A stretch of DNA of 64,000 nucleotides from Distichodus sexfasciatus (taxonomy: Eukaryota; Chordata; Actinopteri; Characiformes; Distichodontidae), in the NCBI GenBank assembly GCA_032718565.1, contig JAVGVS010000313.1:230116-294115 (forward strand), in the 5' to 3' direction. Made by a program: the position numbers and the translations under genes. This document shows positions 35,075 through 46,285 of this stretch, one piece after another. Below the pieces are notes generated by a model. The model did no database searches. It had not been told where the DNA came from and saw only the letters and a list, made by a program, of their open reading frames with translations. The number at the start of each line of letters is the position of its first letter. Position 1 is the first letter of the stretch.

Positions 35075-35588
35075 GGGACCCGTGTCCACCAAACGCAGTT
35101 TTTTTGTGCTGGCAGCGCCTATTTTTAACACAAATCCTATGAGCTTCAGCGTTCAGAGCGCTAAGCTCCGTTTTTTTGCCGCGCTGCTCAGAGCGCTTCG
35201 AGTTGAAGTCCGCACGTCTCTCTTACTAGCCAATCAAAACTGAGGAAGGGGCGGGACATATACGTCTGTGGTACTCTATCAGCTGTTTTCTTGCACGGTT
35301 TATCTCATGCACCCAATCTCCATGTCTCCAAGACATGTGAGTATCTAGTTCAAACGCTGCCGCTAATCCCAAAACGCCATTTCTCTTAATTATAAAGATA
35401 ATCTCTTTCATGTCGGCTAAACTACCCAGCTCAAAGGAACACGTTACAATGTTAAGATGAAATAGGAACCAACGTGGAAGTGCCCGATGATGCCCCTTTC
35501 GTAACTGAGAGAAGCGTCAATAAAGCGCTCTGGAAGTGACTCTTTGACCGCTCTGAGCGCAAAAAACATGTTTGGTGGACACAGCCCC
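35075..35588 (-). mobile_element. PIF/Harbinger element, internally deleted
   Basis: The termini GGGACCCGTGTCCACCAAAC and (reverse-complemented right end) GGGGCTGTGTCCACCAAAC are inverted repeats. TTA lies immediately outside both ends (35072-35074 and 35589-35591), matching the 3-bp TWA target duplication of PIF/Harbinger elements. The 514-bp body keeps part of a Harbinger-encoded protein on the minus strand. Several GAGCGC words lie near both ends. Confidence 0.88.
35226..35411 (-). pseudogene. Harbinger protein N-terminal remnant
   Basis: A 61-codon minus-strand frame contains WVHEINRARKQLIEYHRR (residues 33-50; 35262-35315). This matches the WVH-I-R-GE-HRL pattern near the start of HARBI1-like transposases and related Harbinger proteins. 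The catalytic DDE region is absent, so it cannot be active. I infer that the element is a deletion derivative of an autonomous Harbinger copy. Confidence 0.65.
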
Positions 35589-35591
35589 TTA

Positions 35592-36420
35592 TACCCAAAC
35601 TGCATGCCTAGAAAAACGGAATGTTTGCGGCAGGCTTGCGGTTCATTTGTGGCAAGCTGTGGAGTTAGCCACTAGCGCCAAACTTGCGGCTGTGTTCTGG
35701 CAACATCACCAAAGTTTAATGGCAACTGTTTGCCGGAAGCTTAACATTTTTGTAAGGCCATGAATAACTATTTTATTTTAACCTGATTTTCTATAAAATA
35801 CAGTAATGGTTTTTATGTTTTCTTTTGATGCTTTTGTATTTTCACACTGACATTTTAATATCTGCATTGTGTTACAAATTCCATGAATCCAAATCTCCTT
35901 TCATCCTCGTTATGTGTTATTAGATTTTTATTGAATCAAGTTTTTCAGTGAGTGTAATTTCTTTACTTTTCTAAAATGTACTACCCAGTTAAGAAGCTAC
36001 AAAACCGTCTTTATAAAAGCAGCAGAACGTCTTCATCATACTGTATCTGGCAACTGTGAGAGGAAAGAAACTCAAACCGTCAAACTTTCAGCTCCAATCA
36101 ATCAATACAACTCCAGCCCTTCACACACCTTTGACACTTTCCTCCAGGAATGATCTAACCGGAATTTCTCAGTCATGTTTGAGGCTTTTCCTGATTTAGA
36201 GCTTCTTATCCACACCCAACTACCTCAACTCCCAAATTCACCAAGGTATTACACATCACCACACCCCATCTAGATGTTCCCTGTTTGTCATTTACAGAAA
36301 ATTATGGCCTTTCTCTAAACTTTTAATTAAATTTTGCAGACACATGTATAACTTTCTCTATTTTTAGGTACCAAAACGTTGCCAAAAAACTGGTAATCTT
36401 TGAGGATCAAAAAACTTGTA
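35592..36420. other. unique sequence, no feature recognised
   Basis: No supported feature. Confidence 0.4.
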
Positions 36421-36545
36421 GGGCTGGTTTCTTGAACGTGGATTAAGCCTAGTCTTGGAATAAATTGTAGTACTAATGAAGATTTACCATTCAAACTCAA
36501 AGCAAATCTAGAACTAGATTTAATCCTTGGCTGGAAAATTGGCCC
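36421..36545. mobile_element. SM MITE, copy 2
   Basis: It runs from GGGCTGGTTTCTTGAACG to the mirrored GGCTGGAAAATTGGCCC. Inner GGATTAAGCCTAGTCTTGGA is intact. Confidence 0.85.
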
Positions 36546-36550
36546 TTAAT

Positions 36551-36681
36551 GGGCTGGTTCCCTGAACATGGATTAAGCCTAGTCTTGGACTAAATTGCAG
36601 ACATAATGGAGATTCACCACTGAAATTCAAAGATAGTTTAGGCTTAGGCTTGGTTATCAAGTTAGTCTTAAGATACTGCCC
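36551..36681. mobile_element. SM MITE, copy 3
   Basis: It starts GGGCTGGTTCCCTGAACATG five bases after copy 2 and ends GTCTTAAGATACTGCCC. The right arm is rearranged (TTAGGCTTAGGCTTGG). Confidence 0.8.
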
Positions 36682-36724
36682 TTATTATCAGGGTCTGATT
36701 GTGAGTGTTTCATTAAAAGCCTTA

Positions 36725-36842
36725 GGGCCCGGTTGAGGATTAAGCCTAGTCCTAAGCTAGTTTCGAGTTAGAAAGGTAAATCTCCATTGGTTCTACAACC
36801 TAGTCCAAGACTGGGCTTAATCCATGAACAAGAAACCATCCC
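36725..36842. mobile_element. SM MITE, copy 4
   Basis: It runs from GGGCCCGGTTGAGGATTAAG to GGGCTTAATCCATGAACAAG then AAACCATCCC. The left arm is shortened. TTA precedes it, compatible with a Harbinger-like target site, but the right flank reads ATA. Confidence 0.8.
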
Positions 36843-38095
36843 ATACAGTCTATCGCAACGACAGATTAAATTACAGTGCACTAATTAATCCAAAATGTCT
36901 TCACTGTAAAAACGTAAATGCATTTTGCCACAATCTCATATAACAACCGATAACGACTTAGTCAATCCTGACTTTAAATTAACAAGCTACAAAACACTGA
37001 GATAACGTAACATTTTAGTCACAAATTTCCCCTTTTCGGGGTGGGAGTGTTAAAAAACCAAGGTTAGGCGTTTCCCCGGCAAACTACGTCACATGGAAAT
37101 AAGCACGTTGTCATTCTTGTTCTGACCGTTTACACATGTGCGTCCTGACGTGGAGAATTAAGGTTTAATGTCCACAAAGGTGTGACCCCAACAGAACTGA
37201 GGTAATGGCTTGTTCGCACCACGTTCGCTTCACTCGCCCCTCTCCCACGTTTCGGGCCTCCTTCCAGCGCCGTGTTGTTGCACATGCAATTTTACTTCTG
37301 ACTCAGGCTGCTACGTGTCCAGCAAACTGTTAATTGCCGTTAGGTCACGGTGGTTGGAAACGTGTGGTGTTTATGTGATTTGGCGTGGATCTTGGATGAG
37401 GTCGGCGTGGCCGTGACAAGTTTTCAGCAGACCAGGGGCGATGCTCTCATACAGTACCTAGCGATGCCGTGATGTAGGACCTAAATTTGTTACGTAATAA
37501 ATAACATTTCATACCCAGAGTCATGAAGTATTATAATGCGTCGCTTGTTTAATTCAGTAACACTGGTAACGTTGTTATTTATTCGCTTTCAGTTTTCTCT
37601 GTAAATGTATTCACGCAAGACAAAGCAAATCTGTTTTCGGGATTCTGAAGTCGCATAGATTCCAAAAAGAGCGCCTCGAGTTAAAAAAGAAGATTTTTTT
37701 TCACCCAGTTAGTGAACAATGACTGACAGTGTGTCCTCAGATTTCATGTGGATTTATGCTACTTTTAAGCTCTGTCCTAAAATAGGACAAACACCCTGAA
37801 CACTGTTTAAGGCGCCCATCTGAAGACTTTCTATTCAGGCCAGTGCTGTTCTTATCGTAGAATTAATCATATTGTTTTGGGGGATGCAAGCACAAAGTGT
37901 AATTGTTCTGTTTCTCTTTTATTAGTGGTATTATTAATTAATTAATTAATTCATTCATTAATTCATTCATTCATTCATTTATTTTTCTTGTGCAGCTTGA
38001 ACCGTAAGTCTGGGTAAGTAGGAATGGAATCTCACCATAGGCTCAAAAATCATAGCGATCGGCCTATAATCGGCGCTATAGGAAAGGAAAACACG
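36843..38095. other. unique sequence with (ATTA/ATTC)n tract
   Basis: A tetranucleotide tract lies at 37929-37984. The rest shows no supported feature. Confidence 0.45.
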
Positions 38096-38148
38096 TTTTG
38101 ACCACTAGGGGCGCTAAAACGCTACATAAATTCATGTGATGTCATGAC
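38096..38148 (+). repeat. dispersed short repeat core with CTCF-like motif, copy 2
   Basis: TTTTGACCACTAGGGGCGCT then AAAACGCTACATAAATTCAT and GTGATGTCATGAC. It aligns almost gap-free with the reverse complement of 50741-50794 (GGCGCTAAAAATGCTACGTA). Confidence 0.7.
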
Positions 38149-38545
38149 AGAACTTTTAGAATTGTATTTAATTATACAAAACCACCCAATTTTTTATATG
38201 AACGCTGTTAGAGGTTAGTTTCTCTACAAACGCAACTTACTGGAGCTGTCATAACGAAAAAGAAGTTTCACTCCCAAGTCACGCATTTCTGTTCGCATCT
38301 TTAATTCATTTTCCTGTCATTTCACTTTATTGTACTACGTTCTAACTCTGTATGTCTTGATATGTTTAATCGTTATGTGGTTTTATCTGTTTTCATCAGT
38401 GCTGACCCTTTTGGGCTGCTTTTTGCGACAATTGCTTGGACCCCACTTGTTGCCACGTGCAGCAATAGTTGCCACCAAAGCAGCGTTTCGTTGAGGCATG
38501 AGAAAGGCTGGTGGAAAGTTGCAAACGTTCTATGTAACAGGAAAA

Positions 38546-38700
38546 GTTGGTATCGTAACGATTAGGGAGATGATCACAAGTACGCTGGTTCAAGTCCCAG
38601 ACCAGTAAAGGTACCACTGAGGTACTCAAGCACTGTTTACCAGGGCCCTGCCAAGAAAATTTGACCACTGCTCCATCACAAATACGTCAAATACAGAGGT
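38546..38700 (+). mobile_element. SINE-A copy 11, 3'-truncated
   Basis: Has the head TTGGTATCGTAACGATTAGG, box-B-like GGTTCAAGTCCCAGACC and the GGTACCACTGAGGTACTCA block. It stops at AATACAGAGGTC, where copy 12 begins. Confidence 0.88.
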
Positions 38701-38702
38701 CT

Positions 38703-38967
38703 GGGCAGTTGGGATCGTAACAGATAGGAAGTTGGTGGTTCAAGAGTTGCTGGTTCAAGTCCCGGACCGGTAAAGGTACCACTGAGGTACTCATTAGCAA
38801 GGTACCATCCACAAGCACTGCTCCAAGCACTGCTGGGCGCTAACAAAAAAGCTGCCCACTGCTCCTTCACGGATGGATCAAGTGCAGAGGCGTCATTTCG
38901 TCGTGGTGCGCTGTGTGCTGTGGTGTGTTCATAACGACAAACAATCACTTAACAATCACTCACTTAC
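38703..38967 (+). mobile_element. SINE-A copy 12, near full length
   Basis: The best-preserved copy. The head is GGGCAGTTGGGATCGTAACA and the B box GGTTCAAGTCCCGGACCGG. The body has GGTACCACTGAGGTACTCAT, and the tail ends TAACGACAAACAATCACTT with duplicated CAATCACT. It follows copy 11 head-to-tail with 2 bp between them, forming a dimer. Confidence 0.92.
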
Positions 38968-40114
38968 AGAGGTAAATATGAGAAGTAACTCTTCCATAAC
39001 TGATAACTGATAACTGCAATCCAGGCTAGTAAAGAAAGCCGAAAAAAGTTCTAGTAGAAAGACAGACATAAGGAGGGTTGTGTGTTTTTAGTCTAGCGTC
39101 GATAATGGTGCCAGCGTCCGGCCGTGTACTCTATTGATGAGCGCATAATGGTGCATCGTGGGATTTGTTGACATTGTTTTGCCTCTTTCATGGCGCATAA
39201 TGGCCACTGGGAGGTCTCGTCTCTGCTCCTTACACTCCCTTTAAAAACACACTGTGTCCAATGGCCCCGAAAAAAGTTTGTTCGTGGGGCTGAGAGTCAT
39301 GCCAGGCTATATAACTACTTATAACAACACACACACACACACACACTCCATCCTCAAATGGCTGCTCTGGTTTTTTCCTTTTCTCCGGGTGTCGAAAGTG
39401 TGTGTGTGTGTGTTTCCTCTCTTGCCCCTCTCAGCCTTTTCAATGTCAAACAAAAAGCTACGATAATCATGCCACTCTCTCGCTCTCTCTCTCCCTCTGC
39501 CTCTCTCGTTTTCGCTCCCTCCTTCCGCCACTTTTTGGTCGCAATTCATTACGATGCCAGCGACGGGCTCTTTGATGTCATTAAATCCGCGAGGGAGTTC
39601 ATTTTCTCTCAAAAGCACTTTATCAAAGCACTTCAGACGCCTCCTCGAGCCCTCGCCACAGCGCCGCACCACAGGCCCTTTCACCACAGATCAAGTGTGT
39701 CCTTTTCCACCGGCCCCCAAGAAACGACCAACGCTCGCCGGCCGCTGCTTTCTTGCCCCGTGGTAAAGAAAGAACATAAATATAAAAACACACACACACA
39801 CAGCAGAGAGGCCGAGTTCGGATTCGATAGCGTCAGCTGAGCCGGAGTCGAGCTCCTCGGCCGTGTTTAAAGGAGCGGAGCTGGTGCGGTCCCCGAGGCA
39901 GCCACTGCAGTAACGCCGCTGTGATGATGATTTTCTGTTCGTGGGTTTTGCGCCGCAGCCGTATTGGTGTGTTAGCATTCGAAAAATGTCATGAATCTAG
40001 GATGTGTGTTCTTTTATTCATGTTATTTAATATACGTTAATATATATTAATGTACATGCAAAGTTAGGGGCCAGTGCATAAAGGTAGCTCCGTGAGGTGA
40101 ACAGCTGTTACCTA

Positions 40115-40159
<45 letters not shown>

Positions 40160-42048
40160 TAACTAAATGAATAGTATGTATATATCTAATGAAATTACCT
40201 GAATAAATAATATTTTATCTGCCTAATAAAATGGTCTAAATAGATATTTTACTATTATAAGGTATTCTTAGTAAACAAAAATATAACTAAAAATGCAAAA
40301 ATTATATACTGTCTCTTTTTCTTTATAGACACAAAAATCACAAACTCTAATATAAAACTTGCTCAATAACATTTAGTGTAGATTACAAATTTATCCAAAT
40401 TAATATTTTCATATTATAGGTTATTTTAAAGTATGTCAGTTTGCATGTGTATATTTATAAATCAAAAAAATGTAAAAATAATAAAATATACAAATACACA
40501 CCTAATTTCAATAATACAAATTAAATATGACAGAAAGTGAACCTTTAAAACGACTGAAAATGATTTGGAATTTGCTACTATATTGTAGAAATAAATCTCA
40601 ATTATTTTAAAATCTCACTTTTGCTGACAAAATAATACTTTTTATTTGTTTTATTTTGTAGTTTTCACCCTTCTCTTCGTTCCATCCCTCCCTCAATTTC
40701 ACTCTTTCCTGTCACAAAGTTATATCACCTAAAAATAGAATGATAAAATAATAGCATAAAAATAAAATCAGAAGAAAATAAACATAGACGGTCTCTCTCT
40801 CAGCGTTCTGAATCATCTTAGTTACTTTCTCTCTCCAATTAATCTGAGTGTCTGTGTTTAATCAATAAATAAACAATCGTAATAAAGTGCAAATAATTGC
40901 AATAACAAATGAAATGACGCTGACCTTTGAACCATTTTTCAAATCTAATTGTCCGTTAAACGTTCTCCACTTCGGCTCGAGTCTCATTATTTTTCTGCAG
41001 TTTATTCGAGCCAATTTGGAGCAATCTCTACGTTATGAATCATGTTATACGAGGCCAGCTGCGATTAGACCGGATTCATTATGCGCAACAGTTTCTATTC
41101 ATTTGTTTCAAGTTATTTTATTTTATTTTGTTCCGCAGATCTGCCCTCCAGTAGATTTCCCCGTGAATGGAAGGTAATGGGGACAGATGGAAATCGTCGT
41201 CGTTTCGGCCTTTTCGTTTCCATTCCGTCCGTCATTTAGCCGGCAAATGAAGAACGAGCGATTTCTATCAGACAAGGACAATGATGTGCGATGCGAGGAA
41301 CTGGACGTATCTGCAAGGTCACCGATAAACCAGCAAATTACTCGGCCAGTTCTTTCACCTTCGCTAAACGAGGTCCCTGTAGGTTATCTTGGCCAAAAAT
41401 TGAGTTTCGTAAACGGCGGAAAAACAAAGGCCCGAGCATACGTGTCGTCATCAAATGAACCGAGATTAACTCTTTTCTTCTTTAATCCCAAGTCATCGTC
41501 GAACGTGACCCGGCAAAAGGATGGTAATTGAAGACATATGGGCCCTGGCGACTTGTCCTGTCCGCCTCTTGCTCTATTCCCACACTGCCAGCGCAGCGGG
41601 CCTTTTTTTGGTGGGGTTTTCTGTTTGTGTTTTTTTCCGCTCTGTGACAAACAGAATATCAAACACATCTGTATTATTTTAAGGGGAAAGCTCCTTGGGG
41701 GTGGTTCTGTCGCACAAAAAAAGGGGAAAATTTTGAAGACCTCGCCGCTGGCGGAACTCCAAGCGCTAACGCGGCACAGCAATTTTCTTTCGAGAAAAAA
41801 GGCAACGGCTGAAAAATACACATTTTAAGGCCTACGTGCCTCCGGTCCTGTTTGTCGCGAGGGCCGTAAATCTTCACCGGGGAACGCAGATCCTGAAAAC
41901 GACGCCCTCCCTGGAAGCTAAGCAACTGTTTAAACAAATATGCACAAAAAATCAGCCGAGCATAGAAGTGGGGATTTCTCAAATTTATCATACATAGCTC
42001 TCGAAGTCGGTGGTATTCAGTACACACAAACTATAAAGCGGCGTTAAC
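38968..42048. other. mostly unique, AT-rich, with microsatellites
   Basis: Contains (AC)n at 39322-39348, (GT)n at 39396-39414, CT-rich 39475-39530, (AC)n at 39787-39802 and (AAT)n at 40115-40160. The AT-rich 40160-40900 stretch has no genes. 40880-41830 is GC-balanced and low-repeat and could hold non-coding conserved DNA. Frames up to 160 codons overlap on both strands without recognisable domains. Confidence 0.5.
40115..40160 (+). repeat. (AAT)n microsatellite
   Basis: About 15 uninterrupted AAT units. Confidence 0.97.
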
Positions 42049-42950
42049 GTTGCTAACGACAATTATGTTAGTTGCTAATGTACACTATGTTAGTTAATGT
42101 TGCTAACTACTATGTTAGTTGCTAATGCACACTATGTTAGTTGCCACTGTTGCTAACGCACACTATGTTAGTTGCTAATGTACACCATGTTAGTTGCTAA
42201 CGTACACCATGTGATTTGCTAATGTACACTATGTTTGTTGCTAATGTAAACCATGTTAGTTGCTAACGGATATCTGCGTTAGTTAAGCAATGTACACTAT
42301 GTTGGTTGCTCACACACACTGTTTGTTGCTAACTTAGCCCATGTTATTTTGGTTAATGTATTAATTATGTTTGTTGCCAATATACAGTACACCATGTTAG
42401 TTGCTAATCTTACACCATGTTAGTTGCTAATGTACACTATGTTAGCTGCTAACGACACTGGTGTTAGGTGCCACGTACACCATGTTGGCTGCTAACGACA
42501 CTATGTTAGTTGCTAATGTACACTATGTTAGTTGCTAACATACACTATGTTAGTTGCTAATACACACTGTTTGTTGCCAACGTACATTGTTATTTGCTAA
42601 TGCACACTATGTTTGTTGCTAACGTGCACACTATGTTTGTTGCCAACATACAGCATACCCGCGTTAGTTGCTAATCTACACCTTTCGTATGTTAGTTAAG
42701 CAATGCACACTATGTTAGTTGCTAATCGCATACCTATGTTAGTGCTAATGTACACCATGTTGGTTGCTAACGTACACTATGTTAGTTGCTAACGACAGTA
42801 CACTATGTTAGTGCTAATGTACACCATGTTGGTTGCTAACGTATACTATGTTTGTTGCTAACGTACATTATGTTTGTTGCTAACGACACTATGTTTGTTG
42901 GGTTAATGTACACTATGTTAGTTGTTATGTACACTTATATTAGCAACTAT
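42049..42950 (-). repeat. 22-bp minisatellite, array 3 (inverted, degenerate)
   Basis: About 40 units of the GTTAGTTGCTAATGTACACT type, same orientation as array 2. Units have many insertions and deletions (TTGTTGCCAAC, AGTTAAGCAATG). The last unit, near 42935-42950, appears to turn round (ATTAGCAACTAT). This is the most decayed of the three arrays. Confidence 0.92.
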
Positions 42951-44800
42951 GCTTTTGGGAACGTGACTGAGAATGCACATGCACATGCATCATTGCTGCC
43001 ACGCGTTCTCACGCCTGACACGTCCGCTAAGCACGTTGTCAGAAATTAGCGATATGCATGAAAGTTGCAGTACCAGCAAAAATTGGGGTGGCGGAGGTTC
43101 AAGTTTTGCTATGTGACGTCAGCATCATTGTTTACTATCAACACAACTGAAAGGTTTCGCTGTTTTTTTTTAAAACCTCGAACATCAGAATGCAGTAAAT
43201 ACCTATTCTCCAACATCCCTCATTTCACCGCACATGCAAGCGAAACCTGAAACCTAGCGCTTGAAACATTATATTTGCGTTGACTTGAACTCGCCGGCTT
43301 TTATCCTCCCTTTTGAATTTCATCATGGCCTGAAAAATCACCTTATGAAGCCACATAAAAAAAAACATTTGTTTAAGGTTTTCCTCTTTGTTGTTTTTTA
43401 GGGAGAGGGGTGGTGGTGTTTGGCTAGCTTGTGATTAGAGGAACCCTAACAGGACTGATCCCCAAACTGAAACAGGTATCACGACAGTAGAGTTCCATTG
43501 AGGCAAAGGTTTACTGCCAGGCGCTGGTCTGTAAAAGTCAAGCGCAGACAAAAGGAGACACTGGGGCAGGAAACGCGACAAGGTCGAGAAATTAAAAGCG
43601 CAATTTTACGCCTCTCATCTCGTTAATTCATCACAGCTTGGGACGGTCGGCGGCCGGGACGCTCGGAAGGACGGGAGGAAGAGAGGAAGGAAGGAGGAAA
43701 GAAGCTGGCCTCGATGTGCGTCTCTTAGCAATGACACAATCGGTTTGGTTTCGACGGGTCATTATTTTTTACGCTCTCTTCATAACTAGTGGCCAGCAGC
43801 TCAGTGAGCCTGCAGTGAAGTCGGGCTGGCGTTGAGCGCAGAAAATGAACAGGAAGTTGGGGTAAAAAGGATATTAAATGCATATTTTCTATATAAAGCT
43901 TGCTTATACAATAAATGAATGATTTTTTAAACGCTATTAAGATGTTCGTCTGATTTTTATAACGTGTTTTTTGCGGAATTCATTGAAAGTCTATTTTATA
44001 TAATACCGAGCAGTGAAATGACCCCGTCATCCTGCCGTTTACCATAAAGAATAGCCGGAGCCTGCCACGGATCTGTCCGCTCCGAAAGGATTTTTAAGCG
44101 ATGAAGAGAGAAATGGTTTATAGCGTGCACGATGAATGAATGTGTCTTTGAGCATCGGATCAGCGTTTGGGAGAATGGAGTCGTGTTCAACACGGCTAAA
44201 TCCATTTCTCTTGCAATGAATCGTCCTATTCAAGCACAAGGTTATGTACACAAAGCTCCGAGCTCTCAGCAGACCTCAGTAACCCGAGATGATTTAAGGC
44301 CTTAAGCAGTAGATCAAGTCAAATTATAAACACACAATATGAAGAACAATATTTTTAATCCTCGCTAAACGTGCTTTTACTGCAGGTCAGGCTACAGTGA
44401 TGTGGTGAATATACATCAATTATAACATTTGGTGAAGAGATTACAGTGCACGCGCCTTTAAAAGAGGAATTCAATAGTGATTTCCCTTGCAAACTGTAGC
44501 TAAGTACCCAAAAATTGTTTGGTTCCGAACGCTCTGAGCAGAAACAGTTCTCTCTTAAAAGTGTGATACAAGAGTGACTTCCATTGCAAAGCTTAGCTAT
44601 ACCTGTAACATTTTTTTCTGTTGTGGAATACCAATAACTACATTTTTTTGGTTCCTTGGTTAAGTTTCCTAGCCTGCTGAGCATAACCTGAAAGGAATAA
44701 CTTAGTACCCCAAACTTTTTGTGTTCCAATTCAGGTACCAAGAGCACCAAGCAGGAACCAAAAGGCACAGCCAGAAAACTGCAGATGCATGAACTGTACT
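42951..44800. other. unique sequence, no feature recognised
   Basis: A purine-rich patch lies at 43660-43710. A 186-codon minus frame (44355-44915) runs into the SINE-A head and has no domain. No gene called. Confidence 0.45.
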
Positions 44801-45014
44801 GGGGGCAGCTGGTAGCGTAACAGTTCAGGCATTCATTCCGTGATCGCCGGTTTCGATCGCTGACCAGTAAAGGTACCACTGAGAGACCAAGCACTGCTCC
44901 CTGGGTACTGCCCATGTCAGCAGCTCACTGCTCCTTCACAGATGGGTCACATTCTGTTGGGTGCACGGTGTGCTGTGCTGTGTTCATAATGACAAATAAT
45001 CACTCACTTTCACT
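44801..45014 (+). mobile_element. SINE-A copy 13
   Basis: Head GGGGGCAGCTGGTAGCGTAA, box-B-like GGTTTCGATCGCTGACC, GGTAAAG/GGTACCACTGAG, then a shortened body and the tail TTCATAATGACAAATAATCA. About 215 bp; the CTCATGAGCAAGGTACC block is deleted. Confidence 0.9.
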
Positions 45015-45028
45015 GGGTGTCAGGCATT

Positions 45029-45090
45029 GGGATTGTATGGTACTTTGCTCATAGGTACCTCAGTGGAACCTTTGCCAGGTATGGGATTTA
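45029..45090 (-). mobile_element. SINE-A copy 14, fragment
   Basis: CTTTGCTCATAGGTACCTCA then GTGGAACCTTTG represent the central block in reverse orientation, 15 bp from the tail of copy 13. The pair is tail-to-tail. Confidence 0.65.
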
Positions 45091-45920
45091 TTGCTGTTTT
45101 GACATCTTCCAACTATGTTGCTGTTACTGTGTCAAACTCGTGAGTGCTCTTTCTGATGGAAAACAACACTGTCCCATAACTTTTGCTGTACTAGACAGCA
45201 CTGTACCACACTAGTTCGAGAAGTTGAAAAGACCACACGCTCAGCCTCCAGTTCCAAACCGAAGAAAGCCTTGAGCGGTCGTACCTTGAATTATATTTAA
45301 TAACTCTAATCTCTCATGTCTCTACTCGTCGGTTAGCATCGGCCTTCCGTCTCTCGTCGCGATCACGTAGCAGTCAATCTAATTAAATTAAAGGCTCTCT
45401 TATCGGCCCTTATCGAGATTTCCACTCGGCGGAGACCCCCCAACTTCCCTAACTCCTTGCAGATGGCCCACATGTTTGCCATTAGGGCCAGCGCATCATC
45501 AGAAGCAGGCTCCTGAGAACGGGTGGCTCGCAGCCCTCCCTCGCCACTATCAAGCAGAAGAGTTACGTTGGATGAGAGCTCCGTCTTCCAATCAAGCTTA
45601 ACGCCCTCTGTTTCCTCCCCATCTGAAATGCATTGGAGTGTACGGAAGAAGTCGGGGATCAAAGCAGGATCTATATTTGTTCTTGAAAAGCTGTGATGGA
45701 GCTTTGATGGGCTGGATTGGAGGCTTTTGATCGAGGGGGTTGATGATAATGGATAGGGGGCGGCATTTAAGGTGAAGGATGAAGGACGCAGGGCAGGGCA
45801 GGGAGGGTGGTGTCAAAGGAGACCGGTGACGCCAAAGGTCCAAGTCGATGTGGCTTATTGATGACTTACAGGGCGTATTGGACGATACAAGTTTCGGAGG
45901 TGGTGGAGAAGCAATATACC
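45091..45920. other. unique sequence, possible conserved DNA
   Basis: 45290-45600 is GC-balanced and repeat-free, with AATCTAATTAAATTAAAG and similar homeodomain-like words. No reliable gene signal. Confidence 0.35.
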
Positions 45921-45924
45921 ATTC

Positions 45925-46285
45925 ATCTGTTCATTCATTCATTGATTCATTATCTGAACCGCTTAATCCCAACTGGGGTCGCAGGGAGGGACCAGAGCCT
46001 ATCCCGGGAACTTACTGGCGCAAGGCAGGGACCAATCCTGGGCAGGCGGCAACACACCAGGGCACAATCACACTCACACCTTACAGGGCCAATTTAGAGT
46101 TGCCAATTAACTTACAGTGCATGCTTTTGCACTGTGGGAGGAGACCGGAGCACCCGGAGAAACCCACGGAACATGTGCAACTCCACACAGCACGCAAACC
46201 CACACAGAAAGGTTCTTCGACCGACCCGATGGGAACCTAGACCTTTCGCTGCTGTGAGGCGCAGCGCTTAACCACCGCTACCCAA
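45925..46285 (-). mobile_element. SINE-C copy, near full length
   Basis: On its own strand it starts GGGTAGCGGTGGTTAAGCGC (A-box-like). It has GGTCTAGGTTCCC (B-box-like), a body with TTCTCCGGGTGCTCCGGTC-type phrases, CTAAATTGGCCCTG and GGGATAGGCTCTGG. The tail is AAGCGGTTCAGATAATGAAT with GAAT units. This is a very common fish retroposon whose 3' half is shared with an RTE-type LINE, in my recollection of those families. Weak 7-of-10 flanking similarity (AAGCAATATA/AAGCAAACAT) may be a decayed target duplication. Confidence 0.85.

Noticed and set aside
44801..44870. tRNA gene (and similar heads at 15542, 38703, 49925, 51202)
   Set aside because: A- and B-box-like sequences are present, but each belongs to a repeated SINE and none can form a full cloverleaf that I can see.
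44355..44915. 186-codon minus-strand frame
   Set aside because: Runs into the SINE-A head and has no recognisable domain.
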